This document shows, piece after piece, positions 13,889-23,945 of a DNA stretch of 64,000 nucleotides. The notes under the pieces are model-generated. The model did no database searches. It was not told where the DNA came from and saw nothing but the letters and a program-made list of their open reading frames with translations. This stretch comes from Alphaproteobacteria bacterium. Lineage in GTDB: Bacteria > Pseudomonadota > Alphaproteobacteria > Geminicoccales > Geminicoccaceae. Position 1 is the stretch's first letter, and each line of letters begins with the position of its first letter. The stretch covers positions 1-64,000 of the forward strand of contig JALUAG010000031.1 of assembly GCA_027045875.1 (NCBI GenBank), in the 5' to 3' direction. A program made the position numbers and the translations under genes.

Positions 13889-14800
13889 ATGCAGATACTC
13901 GGTGGGACCGCCGCCAAGCCATCCGACGGCGACGAGATCATCAAGGACGGCGATATCGAGAGCTTCGCCCGCGACGTCATCTACGCCTCGCAGCAGGTGC
14001 CGGTGCTGGTCGATTTCTGGGCCCCCTGGTGCGGCCCCTGCAAGCAGCTCGCCCCGGTGCTGGAGAAGGTGGTGCGCGCCGCCAAGGGCAAGGTGCGGCT
14101 GGTCAAGATCAACATCGACGAGAACCCGGAACTCGCCCAGCAGCTCCGCATCCAGTCGGTGCCCACGGTCTACGCCTTCGTCGGCGGCCAGCCGGTGACC
14201 GGCTTCGCCGGCGCCCAGCCGGAAAGCCAGATCCGGGCGCTCGTGGAGCGGCTCATCGGAGGGCCGCTCGCGGCCGATGTCGAGGCCGAGCTCGCGGCCG
14301 GCAAGGCGGCCCTCGAGCGGGGCGAGGTGGAGACCGCCGCCGCCCATTTCAGCCGGGTGCTGGAGACGGACCCCGAGAACCCCGAGGCGCTCGGCGGCAT
14401 CGCCCGGGCGCTCCTGAGCATGGGGGAGCGCGAGGAAGCACGACGGCTGCTCGACGAGGTGCCCAAGGCGGTTGCCGGTCATGCCGCCATCGCCGGCGCA
14501 CGTGCGGCGCTGCAGCTCGCCGAGGAGGCGGGCGAGATACCCGACCCGGCCGGGCTGGAGGCGCGGATCGCCGCCGATCCGGACGATTTCGAGGCCCGTT
14601 ATCAGCTCGCCACCAGTCTCTTCCTGCGCGGCCAGTACGAAGCGGCGATGGAACATCTCCTCCACATCGTGAAGCGGGATCGCCACTGGCGGGACGAGCT
14701 CGCCCGCAAGCAGCTCCTCAGGTTCTTCGACGCTCTCGGGCCTTCCCATCCCGCTACTCTCAAGGGCCGGCGCATGCTGTCGACGGTGCTGTTCGCCTGA
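13889..14800 (+). CDS. Thioredoxin-fold TPR co-chaperone (CnoX/YbbN-like)
   Basis: A 303-residue protein with a thioredoxin domain (residues about 15-120, DFWAPWCGPCKQLAPVLEKV with a full CGPC site) followed by TPR-like helices (AAGKAALERGEVETAAAHFSRVLETDPENPEALGG). CnoX proteins hold unfolded or oxidised clients and pass them to GroEL. E. coli CnoX has lost its redox Cys pair, while alphaproteobacterial forms often keep it, as here. ATG at 13889 is chosen because GAAGGA sits upstream; an in-frame ATG at 13868 has none. Its stop overlaps the start of the LON-domain gene. Confidence 0.87.
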   Translation: MQILGGTAAKPSDGDEIIKDGDIESFARDVIYASQQVPVLVDFWAPWCGPCKQLAPVLEKVVRAAKGKVRLVKINIDENPELAQQLRIQSVPTVYAFVGGQPVTGFAGAQPESQIRALVERLIGGPLAADVEAELAAGKAALERGEVETAAAHFSRVLETDPENPEALGGIARALLSMGEREEARRLLDEVPKAVAGHAAIAGARAALQLAEEAGEIPDPAGLEARIAADPDDFEARYQLATSLFLRGQYEAAMEHLLHIVKRDRHWRDELARKQLLRFFDALGPSHPATLKGRRMLSTVLFA

Positions 14801-15444
14801 TGTCGGCGGTCGGCGAGACCCTGCCCGAGCATTTCCCGGTCTTTCCCCTCCGGGGCGCCCTGCTGCTGCCGGGTGGCAACCTGCCGCTGCGCATCTTCGA
14901 GCCCCGCTATCTCGTGATGCTTCGCGACGCGATGCGCACGGCCGAGGTGATCGGCATGGTCCAGCCGCGGTCCCACGGGGAGGATTCGGCGGTGCCCGCC
15001 CTCTACCGCACGGGCTGCCTCGGTCGCATCACCCGCGTGGAGGAGCAGGAGGACGGTCGCTACGCCATCACCCTGACCGGAATGTGCCGCTTCGACATCG
15101 TTGAGGAGGTGCCGTCCGCCACCCCCTACCGCCAGGTGCGGGCCGATTTCGGCCGCTGGCGGCACGATCTGGCTCCGGCCGGCCCCTTGAGCGGAGTGCG
15201 CGACCGGCTGATGCCACGGCTGCGCACCTATCTCGAGACCCTGGGCATCGAGGCCCGCTGGTCGGGGCTGGAGGAGGCGCCGCTGCCGGGCCTGATCACC
15301 ACCCTGGCCATGGTGCTGCCCTTCGCTCCCGACGAGAAGCAGGCTTTCGTCGAGGCCCACGGGCTCGCCGACCAGGCCGAGCTGTTGATCACTCTCCTGG
15401 AGATGGCGCTGGCCGGCGAGCCCGAGGACGGCCCGCCGCACTGA
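14800..15444 (+). CDS. LON peptidase substrate-binding domain protein
   Basis: A 214-residue protein with only the Lon N-terminal (substrate-binding) domain: [34 protein letters not shown] at residues about 12-45, then [27 protein letters not shown]. There is no AAA or protease domain. Its function in bacteria is unknown; it is probably a client-binding accessory protein. The ATG overlaps the TGA of the thioredoxin/TPR gene and the Trm112-like gene follows closely, so the run from 13889 to 16073 looks like one operon concerned with protein quality. Confidence 0.9.
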   Translation: MSAVGETLPEHFPVFPLRGALLLPGGNLPLRIFEPRYLVMLRDAMRTAEVIGMVQPRSHGEDSAVPALYRTGCLGRITRVEEQEDGRYAITLTGMCRFDIVEEVPSATPYRQVRADFGRWRHDLAPAGPLSGVRDRLMPRLRTYLETLGIEARWSGLEEAPLPGLITTLAMVLPFAPDEKQAFVEAHGLADQAELLITLLEMALAGEPEDGPPH

Positions 15445-15466
15445 GACCGGAACGAGGACCGTGGCC

Positions 15467-15712
15467 ATGAGCGACACCGCGAAGGAACCCGAGATCGACC
15501 CCCGTCTTCTGGAACTCCTCGTCTGTCCGCTCACCAAGGGGCCGCTGCGCTACGACCGGATACGCAACGAGCTCGTGAGCGAGCAGGCGGGGCTCGCCTA
15601 CCCGATCCGCGACGGCATTCCGGTGATGCTGGTGGACGAGGCGCGCCGGCTGGGCGAGGACGAGGCCATTCCGCCGGAGCTGCGGGCGGGGAAGGACGAT
15701 GAAGGCGCCTGA
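15467..15712 (+). CDS. Trm112 family protein
   Basis: An 81-residue Trm112-like protein. The core is [47 protein letters not shown], residues about 13-60. In eukaryotes Trm112 activates methyltransferases; the bacterial short forms have no settled role. GAGGA lies eight bases before the ATG at 15467, which is preferred over the GTG at 15461. Its 3' end overlaps the start of the DUF971 gene by 14 bases, a pairing that is common in alphaproteobacteria. Confidence 0.9.
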   Translation: MSDTAKEPEIDPRLLELLVCPLTKGPLRYDRIRNELVSEQAGLAYPIRDGIPVMLVDEARRLGEDEAIPPELRAGKDDEGA

Positions 15713-16073
15713 CCGCCACGATCCCTGGCCCAGGGAGATCCGGGTCTACCGCGCCGAGAAGCGGCTCGAGATCGACTTCGACGACGGCACCACCTTCAAT
15801 CTGCCGGCGGAGCTCCTCCGGGTGGAGAGCCCCTCGGCCGAGGTGCAGGGGCACAGCCCGTCGCAGAAGGTCACGGTGCCCGGCAAGCGGGACGTGGGCA
15901 TCGTCTCGCTGGAGCCGGTGGGCAACTACGCGGTGCGCATCCTGTTCGACGACGGCCACGACACCGGCATCTACTCCTGGTCCTATCTCTACGAACTGGG
16001 GCGCGACCAGGCCGAGATCTGGGCCGCCTACCTGCGGGCGCTGGAGGAGAAGGGGCTCGCGCGGGATCCCTGA
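15699..16073 (+). CDS. DUF971 domain protein
   Basis: A 124-residue protein of the DUF971 family, homologous to the small N-terminal domain of gamma-butyrobetaine hydroxylase. The features are [40 protein letters not shown] and the C-terminal [25 protein letters not shown]. Free-standing DUF971 proteins are linked to iron-sulfur metabolism in some bacteria, but the role here is open. It overlaps the Trm112 gene and converges with the DUF599 gene, sharing 46 bases at the 3' ends. Confidence 0.9.
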   Translation: MKAPDRHDPWPREIRVYRAEKRLEIDFDDGTTFNLPAELLRVESPSAEVQGHSPSQKVTVPGKRDVGIVSLEPVGNYAVRILFDDGHDTGIYSWSYLYELGRDQAEIWAAYLRALEEKGLARDP

Positions 16074-16813
16074 GGCGCGACCCCCGCTACCGCCTCCGCC
16101 GGGATCACCGGCTCGCCGATGCGGCCCAGCACCCCGAGCATGTGGGAGCGGAACTCGCGGCGGTAGACGACCAGCACGACCCAGGCGCTGGCCAGGATCA
16201 GTACATAGGGATGGACGAACCAGCCGAGGGCGGCGAGGCCGAAATAGTAGGCCCGCATGCCGCGGTTGAAATGGTCGCCGGCGCGGGTCGCCACTTCGGC
16301 CGCCCGGTGGGCGAAGGCCCCGGCCCCCGGCACCGCCGGGGCGGGCGCGGCCCCCAGCACGACGGCGAGATAGTTGAACTGCCTGAGCGACCAGGTGAAC
16401 TTGAAGAAGGCATAGACGAAGACGAGCACCAGCAGCAGCACCTTGAGGTCCCAGACCAGGGGTGCCACCTGCTCGGCGAAGGGGATGTGGCGGATCACCT
16501 GCATGGCCTTCTCGCCCGCGCCCAGAATGGCGACCAGGCCGCCTACGATCAGCACGGCGCCGGAGGCGAAGAAGGAGATGTTCTGGACCAGCAGCCGGAC
16601 GATGGCGATGTCGACGATCCGGTTCTCGCGCGCCAGCATCTGCTCCATCCAGGCGAGCCGGTATTCGTGCACCCGCGCCGCCAGGGTATTGCGGCGCGCC
16701 CGCTGGCGGTCGGCGAAGCGGGCGTAGCCGATCCAGCAGAGGAAGAACCAGAGCGGTGCCAGCAGATTGGCGACGCCCAGCTCGGTCAGCAACGCACCGG
16801 TATCGACAGCCAT
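16028..16813 (-). CDS. DUF599 family membrane protein
   Basis: A 261-residue inner-membrane protein with about four transmembrane segments (near residues 10-28, 75-97, 122-143 and 200-222). It shows the family pattern of NTLAARVHEYRLAWMEQMLARENRIVDIAI and FNRGMRAYYFGLAALGWFVHP. Function unknown. The last 15 codons overlap the DUF971 gene on the other strand. Confidence 0.85.
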   Translation of the reverse strand: MAVDTGALLTELGVANLLAPLWFFLCWIGYARFADRQRARRNTLAARVHEYRLAWMEQMLARENRIVDIAIVRLLVQNISFFASGAVLIVGGLVAILGAGEKAMQVIRHIPFAEQVAPLVWDLKVLLLVLVFVYAFFKFTWSLRQFNYLAVVLGAAPAPAVPGAGAFAHRAAEVATRAGDHFNRGMRAYYFGLAALGWFVHPYVLILASAWVVLVVYRREFRSHMLGVLGRIGEPVIPAEAVAGVAPQGSRASPFSSSARR

Positions 16814-17231
16814 CGCCGCTCGTCCCTAAGAGCCCGTTCACGACGCCGTACCGTGCCTGTATGGAGGGGGGTGATCGCCGGCCGCAAGCCCAGGTCGCGG
16901 GCGTTTCGCGTGACACTTGACGAAACGATTTTTTTGTCGTCTTTGGGTTGCGGGACGTGTCGGAGGAGGGCGCTTCCCGCCAGTCGCGAAACCGGATGTC
17001 GTCGCAGGGACTTACCCACAACCTGTTGGTAAGGTTGGGGATAGTCTGACCTGCCGCACGGCCGTGTGGACAGCCCTGTGGAGGATCGGGGGAAAGCCCG
17101 GGTTGCGGCGACCGCGGGAACACGTGATATTGCGGCAAAAGGTCTTGCCTCGCTTGAGCGGGCGTGGCGCCCTGTGAGATGCAGGCGACACGCCGACGAG
17201 ACGCATGCCGCCGACTATCTGGGAGGGTGCC
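16814..17231. other. 418-bp intergenic region upstream of acs with DnaA-box-like 9-mers
   Basis: No gene is seen. A short AT-rich tract (around 16919-16945) precedes three 9-mers resembling the DnaA box TTATCCACA: TTACCCACA at 17012-17020, and the complements TGTGGACAG at 17065-17073 and TGTGGAGGA at 17077-17085. A possible acs promoter is TTGCGG (17103-17108), 17 bases, then GATATT (17126-17131). The region lies between divergent genes (DUF599 and acs), so it must hold promoters for both. Confidence 0.45.
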
Positions 17232-19178
<1,947 letters not shown>

Positions 19179-19203
19179 CCGCGCCGGGCGAGGATTCGGT
19201 GGG

Positions 19204-19227
19204 AAAGGGGCCTTCGGGCCCCTTTTC
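19204..19227 (+). terminator. Intrinsic terminator of acs
   Basis: AAAGGGGCC and GGCCCCTTT form a 9-bp stem closed by a TTCG tetraloop and continuing into a short T-rich tail (TTTTCT). It lies 26 bases after the acs stop. Confidence 0.85.
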
Positions 19228-19308
19228 TCCGTCGCCGGCCGCGGCGAAGATGGCACCGCGCGGGAGGCGCCGCTTCTCACCCCTCGAGCACCACGGGATG
19301 TCCTGATC

Positions 19309-19944
19309 ATGGAGGATCTCTTCGCGCGCAACCGGGCCTGGGCCGACCGCATGCGGGCCCGCGACCCCGAATTCTTCCGCCGGCTGGCACGCCAGCAGGC
19401 GCCGCGGCTCTTGTGGATCGGCTGCGCCGACAGTCGTGTGGCGGCCAACCAGCTCCTCGATCTCGATCCGGGCACGGTGTTCGTCCATCGCAACATCGCC
19501 AATCTCGTGGTGCACACCGACATCAATATGCTGTCGGTGCTGCAGTTCGCGGTCGAGGTGCTGGCCGTCGCGCAGGTGGTGGTCTGCGGCCACTACGGCT
19601 GCGGCGGCGTGCGGGCGGCGATGGCCGGCCGTCAGCTCGGCCTGATCGACAACTGGCTGCGGCACATCAAGGACGTCTACGATCAGCATGCCGAGGAGCT
19701 GGCCGGGATCGCCGATCCCGGCGCGCGCGAGGATCGCCTGGTCGAGCTCAACGTCCTCCACCAGACCCTCCACGTGGCGCGCAGCACGGTGGTGCAGAAC
19801 GCCTGGGCCCGCGGCCAGAAGCTCGAGGTCAGGGGCTGGGTCTACGCCATCGAGGACGGGCTCCTGCGCGATCTCGGCTACAGGGTGCGGGGTCCCGAGG
19901 AGATCGGCGCCATCTACCGCATGGTCGGGGAGGGTGTCACCTGA
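19309..19944 (+). CDS. Beta-class carbonic anhydrase
   Basis: A 211-residue zinc enzyme interconverting CO2 and bicarbonate. Zinc ligands and the catalytic dyad are seen as CADSR near residue 40 and CGHYGCGGV near residue 95. Other conserved parts are VFVHRNIANLV and YAIEDGLLRDLGY near the C-terminus. Length is typical of the E. coli Can type. It stands alone between acs and the convergent nicotinamidase-like gene. Confidence 0.94.
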   Translation: MEDLFARNRAWADRMRARDPEFFRRLARQQAPRLLWIGCADSRVAANQLLDLDPGTVFVHRNIANLVVHTDINMLSVLQFAVEVLAVAQVVVCGHYGCGGVRAAMAGRQLGLIDNWLRHIKDVYDQHAEELAGIADPGAREDRLVELNVLHQTLHVARSTVVQNAWARGQKLEVRGWVYAIEDGLLRDLGYRVRGPEEIGAIYRMVGEGVT

Positions 19945-20128
19945 CGCCGGACACGTCGGGCAGGCCGGCCCGGGCCGCGTCCTCGACCCGGATCCGCCGG
20001 GCGAGGAGCAGGACGTTGAGGCCGCCGAACAGGCGCGCCGCCGCCGCGCGGGCCGCGTCCTGGTCCAGACGATGGCTCGGCAGGGCGGCCTCGATGCCCG
20101 CGACACGCGCGGGCGCCGCGGCGGCCAC
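19937..20128 (-). pseudogene. Possible N-terminal remnant of a type III polyketide synthase
   Basis: Minus-strand codons 20128 to 19937 read VAAAAPARVAGIEAALPSHRL and continue DQDAARAAAARLFGG, which resembles the first 35 residues of chalcone-synthase-like enzymes (GIGTALPPHRLDQ type). After that the frame loses similarity and stops. No catalytic Cys-His-Asn region is nearby. The fragment lies 17 bases downstream of the nicotinamidase-like gene. It could be a decayed gene or a chance frame. Confidence 0.3.
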
Positions 20129-20145
20129 CGGCCCGCTCCCGCGCT

Positions 20146-20901
20146 TCAGACCCCTTCCAGACGTCCGGCCAGCACGGCGCCGCGGGCGGCCATGAAATAG
20201 AGCCCGCAATGGTGGGCGAGATCGCGCGGATGGGCGGCGGTGGCGGGCAGTCGCAGCTCGGCCGCGGTCTCGCGGGGCAGATCGTAGGTGGCGCAGGCGG
20301 GCTCGTAGACGACGACGTCGCGCAGGCTCGGCATCAGCCCGTGATTACGGGCGGACAGCAGGGTCAGCACGAGGTCCATGACGCAGATGTCGGTGCAGAT
20401 GCCGACTGCGACGAGGGCCGTGAGGCGCTCGCGGTTGACCCAGTCCACGAGCCGGTTGACGAAGGCGCCGTGGGTGCCGCGCACCACCGCCGGCTCGATG
20501 GCGCCGACGAAGCCGTTGATGCAGTCCTTGCGGATCAGCACCACGTCGGGATGGTCCTCAAGCCAGGCGAGGGCCGGCACCAGGTTCTCCTCGCCGGTAC
20601 CGCGGATGCAGTGCGGCGGATAGGGTGGCTCCGGCCGGTCGGGCTCGTGGGTGTCGAGAAAGGCCAGCACCGCCCGGCGCCGCTCGAGGAAGGCCCGCGC
20701 GAGGCGATCGGTTTCCTCCACCATCGCCTGGATGCGGGGATCGGGGCCGGGCGGGGCCAGATTGCCGGCCCCCGGCGTGCAGAACCCGTTGACCTCGTCG
20801 ACGATGACGAGGCCGACGCCTTCGGCGGGAAGCTCGTATGTCGCGAGGGCCACCGGCATTTCCTGCCGCAGCCCCTCCAGCAGACGTTGCCTTTCGTGCA
20901 T
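20146..20901 (-). CDS. Isochorismatase/nicotinamidase-family hydrolase
   Basis: A 251-residue cysteine hydrolase. The catalytic triad of the family is present: Asp in VIVDEVNGFC near residue 35, Lys in IRKDCINGFVG near 125, and Cys in VGICTDICVMD near 175. The DxxxGF start and the RKDCINGF region resemble plant-type nicotinamidases, which make nicotinic acid from nicotinamide. The start at 20901 has GGGAGG upstream; a longer frame to 20973 is unsupported. It could act on another amide. Confidence 0.85.
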   Translation of the reverse strand: MHERQRLLEGLRQEMPVALATYELPAEGVGLVIVDEVNGFCTPGAGNLAPPGPDPRIQAMVEETDRLARAFLERRRAVLAFLDTHEPDRPEPPYPPHCIRGTGEENLVPALAWLEDHPDVVLIRKDCINGFVGAIEPAVVRGTHGAFVNRLVDWVNRERLTALVAVGICTDICVMDLVLTLLSARNHGLMPSLRDVVVYEPACATYDLPRETAAELRLPATAAHPRDLAHHCGLYFMAARGAVLAGRLEGV

Positions 20902-21044
20902 GGCGGTTCCTCCCCGGCGGTGCCGATGACCCGTCGATCCGGGGAAACTGCGTGCGAACGCGGTCCCGATCAAGACCGTCCTCCGTGGTTGACAGGCTCT
21001 CCGCGGCGGCGCTTTGTCGGTGCCGCAGCAGGGGAGATGGGGCG

Positions 21045-21869
21045 ATGAAGGTCGGAATCGCAGGCTGTGCCGGGCGCATGGGGCGCACGAATCTCCGCGA
21101 GGTGCTGGAGACGCCGGGCGTGGAACTCGCGGGCGGTGTCGAGCGCCCCGGTCACGAGGCGGTGGGCCGCGACCTCGGGGAGCTCGCGGGCCTCGATCCG
21201 GTCGGCCTCGTCGCCGGCGAGGACTTCGCCGCCCTGGCCCGGACGAGCGAGGTGATCATCGAGTTCTCGACCCCCGAGGCGACGCTGGAGCATGCGCGGA
21301 TCTGCGCCGCTCGGGGTTGCGCGCACGTCATCGGCACCACCGGGCTCTCGCCCGCGCAGGAAGAGGAGTTGCGGCAGCTGGCGCACCGGATTCCCGTGCT
21401 CTGGGCGCCCAACATGAGCCAGGGGGTCAATCTGCTGCTGGTGCTGGCCGAGCAGGTGGCGCGGGCCCTCGATGCGGGCTTCGACATCGAGGTGCTGGAG
21501 ATGCACCATCGCCACAAGGTGGACGCGCCCTCGGGCACCGCCCTGGCGCTGGGACGCGCGGCCGCACGGGGTCGCGGGATCGCCTTCGAGGACCACCGGA
21601 TCGCGACGCGCTGGGGGCAGACGGGTCCGCGGCCGGAGGGCCCGATCGGCTTCGCGGTGCTGCGCGGCGGCGACGTGGTCGGCGATCACAGCGTGATCTT
21701 CGCCGGCGCCGGGGAGCGGATCGAGCTCACCCACCGGGCCGGCGATCGCAGGATCTACGCCCGCGGCGCGGTCCGCGCCGCACGCTGGCTCGCGGGTCGC
21801 GCGCCGGGTCTCTACGACATGGCGGACGTACTCGGTCTTCGGGGGGGCGGAGAGCGGATCAGTAGCTGA
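21045..21869 (+). CDS. dapB: 4-hydroxy-tetrahydrodipicolinate reductase
   Basis: A 274-residue enzyme of the diaminopimelate/lysine pathway, reducing HTPA to tetrahydrodipicolinate with NAD(P)H. The Rossmann motif is MKVGIAGCAGRMG at residue 1. The DapB signature EMHHRHKVDAPSGTALALG lies near residue 150 and holds the catalytic His and Lys, and FGTTGLSPAQ-like HVIGTTGLSPAQ is near 100. GGGGAG is positioned eight bases before the ATG. It overlaps the DUF4332 gene on the other strand by 11 bases. Confidence 0.96.
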   Translation: MKVGIAGCAGRMGRTNLREVLETPGVELAGGVERPGHEAVGRDLGELAGLDPVGLVAGEDFAALARTSEVIIEFSTPEATLEHARICAARGCAHVIGTTGLSPAQEEELRQLAHRIPVLWAPNMSQGVNLLLVLAEQVARALDAGFDIEVLEMHHRHKVDAPSGTALALGRAAARGRGIAFEDHRIATRWGQTGPRPEGPIGFAVLRGGDVVGDHSVIFAGAGERIELTHRAGDRRIYARGAVRAARWLAGRAPGLYDMADVLGLRGGGERISS

Positions 21870-22320
21870 CGAGGGCCGGCAGCCGGCGGGCCTCCTCGAC
21901 CCAGTCGGCGACTTCCTCCGGGGTCGGCGCCCGACGGGCCATGCGCTCGCGCATGTTGAAGGCCTTGAGGCGGGCGTGGAGCAGGGCGGGATCCTCGGCC
22001 GCCAGGGTCTGGATGTCGCGGATGCCGAGATCCTCCAGCATCATCCCGAATACTGCGCCGATGCCCTTGATGCGGGCGAGATCGGCGCGCTGCACGAGCT
22101 CAAGCAGCAGTTCGGGATCGGCGCCGATCTCGGCGGCCAGCCGCCGGCGCTGCTCGGCCCGGCCGGCGGCCCTCAGGAGCTGCTCGCAACTGGTGATCCG
22201 GCGGTGCTTGAGCAGGACGCGCAGGCGGCTGGGTACGCCGCGCAGCTTGCTCAGGGGCAGCGAGCCCTGGGACGTCTGCGTCCGTGCGCTTCGGTCGCGA
22301 GGATTGCCGAGCTTGCTCAT
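21859..22320 (-). CDS. DUF4332 (helix-hairpin-helix) protein
   Basis: A 153-residue protein with a DUF4332 domain, a HhH-like helical repeat. The characteristic segments are LLELVQRADLARIKGIGAVFGMMLEDLGIRDIQTLAAEDPALLHARL and the tail PTPEEVADWVEEARRLP. The ATG at 22320 is a compromise: upstream in-frame candidates exist at 22371 (ATG) and 22395 (TTG), and none has an ideal ribosome-binding site. The function is not established. Confidence 0.75.
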   Translation of the reverse strand: MSKLGNPRDRSARTQTSQGSLPLSKLRGVPSRLRVLLKHRRITSCEQLLRAAGRAEQRRRLAAEIGADPELLLELVQRADLARIKGIGAVFGMMLEDLGIRDIQTLAAEDPALLHARLKAFNMRERMARRAPTPEEVADWVEEARRLPALVSY

Positions 22321-22411
22321 GTTCTCACACGTCGGTAACAAATGAATGTCATCTTTCCGAGAGCGAAGCATCGACAAGAGAACATCCTCCCGCAACTACC
22401 ATTATCGTTAA

Positions 22412-22510
22412 CCCCGGTAAATGATTACCGGGGCAGGAAATCAACATACTCCGGTGCATCGAGATGGCGCGCCGACCTGTACCGGAGCGTAACTCGGTAT
22501 GTCTACCGAG
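22412..22510. repeat. Three nested inverted repeats sharing a CGGTA/TACCG core
   Basis: In the 250-bp gap between two minus-strand genes lie CCCCGGTAA-ATGA-TTACCGGGG (22412-22433), a wider pair CTCCGGT and ACCGGAG (about 22449-22488), and CTCGGTA-TGTC-TACCGAG (22493-22510). All share the CGGTA/TACCG core. None has a T tract, so they are more likely protein-binding or structured-RNA sites than terminators. Confidence 0.5.
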
Positions 22511-22617
22511 AGAGAGCCCGAAGCCCTCGCATCAACTCTCGACGACAGGGTCTAGCAGCTGGTGGCGAGGAGATCTGTGGGGCGTGCCACGCCATCACGG
22601 GACCTCCACGACGCCCC

Positions 22618-23118
22618 TCAGCCGGCCCCGGAGAGGGCGGGAAGCTCGCGATGGCGGCGCAGCGCCTGGCGCAGAGCGCGGGCGAAATCGAGCCGCTCCT
22701 CCGGGGTGAGGAAGGCGCCGATGCACAGGCGGCGACCGTGGGAAGCGAGGGTGACGAGGCTCCCGGGCCGCGGTGGCTCCTCCATCTCCACCCGCACCCA
22801 GTAGGGTTCGAAACGCCAGCAGCGGGCACGGCCGTCGGGATCGATCCGGCACACGTGCAGCCCGTCGGTATCGAGCCGCACGAGCTCCCGCCACCGCGCG
22901 GTACGGCGCGCGACGCGGAAGGCTATGTAGACGAGTAGCAGGTCGAAGGCGAAGAAGCCGCCCACCGGCCAGGCACCCATCAGGATGAAGGGCAGCGCCG
23001 CGCAGAAGGAGATCAGGGCGAAGGCCGACATGAAAAGCAGGAAGCCGCTCCGGCTCAGCGGGGGGTTGGGATAGAGTACCGCCTCGAAGGACGGCTCGCG
23101 CTGCTCGACGTCCGCCAT
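22618..23118 (-). CDS. DUF2244 membrane protein
   Basis: A 166-residue inner-membrane protein. Two hydrophobic segments near residues 27-47 and 50-68 (GFLLFMSAFALISFCAALPF and GGFFAFDLLLVYIAF) form a hairpin, followed by a soluble domain with the family pattern WRFEPYWVRVEME and GRRLCIGAFLTPEERLDFARAL. Function unknown. It is divergent from nth, 83 bases apart. Confidence 0.88.
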   Translation of the reverse strand: MADVEQREPSFEAVLYPNPPLSRSGFLLFMSAFALISFCAALPFILMGAWPVGGFFAFDLLLVYIAFRVARRTARWRELVRLDTDGLHVCRIDPDGRARCWRFEPYWVRVEMEEPPRPGSLVTLASHGRRLCIGAFLTPEERLDFARALRQALRRHRELPALSGAG

Positions 23119-23201
23119 CGGTTCCCGTAGACGTGATGGCCCGGCTTGTCTCGTGCAATGTTATACGGCTAAGAGGGCGCCTGCCAAGTGGGAGGGGCGG
23201 C

Positions 23202-23945
23202 ATGGCAGGTTCGAAAGCTCCCCGTCCGGCGCCCGGCAGCCGCCTGACGGGAAAGGAGATCACGCGCTTCTTCAAGGCCCTAGCGGCGGCCGATCCCGAG
23301 CCCCGGACCGAGCTCCGCTACCGCGATCCGTTCACCCTCTTGGTGGCGGTGGTCCTGTCCGCCCAGGCCACCGACGTCGGCGTCAACAGGGCCACCGCCG
23401 AACTGTTCGCCCACGCCCGTACGCCCGAGGATTTCCTCCGTCTGGGCGAGGAAGGGATCAGGCGCTACATCCGCTCGCTCGGTCTCTACCGCAACAAGGC
23501 GAAGAACCTCGTGGCCCTCTCCCGCATCCTGCTCGAACGCCACGGCGGCCGCGTGCCGCACGACCGCGAGGCCCTCGAACGCCTGCCGGGGGTCGGCCGC
23601 AAGACCGCCAACGTGGTGCTCAACGAGGCCTTCGGCGAACCCACCATCGCCGTCGACACCCACGTCTTCCGGGTCTGCAACCGCACCGGCCTCGCCCCCG
23701 GCCGCACGCCGCGGGAGGTGGAGGCGACGCTGCAGCGGGTCGTGCCCGACCGCTTCCGCCGCGGCGCCCACCACTGGCTCATTCTGCTCGGCCGCTACAT
23801 CTGCAAGGCCCGTCGGCCGGAATGCTGGCGCTGTCCGGTGCGGGAGATCTGCCGCTATCCGGACAAGGAGCTCAGTGCGGATCGAACCGCCCGCGCACGC
23901 CCGAAGGCGTCAGCAGCGCCCCGGAGAGCCGCCGCTCGTTCCTGA
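23202..23945 (+). CDS. nth: Endonuclease III
   Basis: A 247-residue DNA glycosylase/AP lyase for oxidised pyrimidines in base excision repair. The helix-hairpin-helix LPGVGRKTANVVLNEAFG holds the catalytic Lys near residue 130, and VDTHVFRVCNRTGLA the catalytic Asp near 150. The 4Fe-4S cluster loop is C-x6-C-x2-C-x5-C (CKARRPECWRCPVREIC). GGGAGGGG precedes the ATG at 23202. A basic, Ala-rich tail extends past the usual end and overlaps the convergent hydrolase gene by 74 bases. Confidence 0.95.
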   Translation: MAGSKAPRPAPGSRLTGKEITRFFKALAAADPEPRTELRYRDPFTLLVAVVLSAQATDVGVNRATAELFAHARTPEDFLRLGEEGIRRYIRSLGLYRNKAKNLVALSRILLERHGGRVPHDREALERLPGVGRKTANVVLNEAFGEPTIAVDTHVFRVCNRTGLAPGRTPREVEATLQRVVPDRFRRGAHHWLILLGRYICKARRPECWRCPVREICRYPDKELSADRTARARPKASAAPRRAAARS

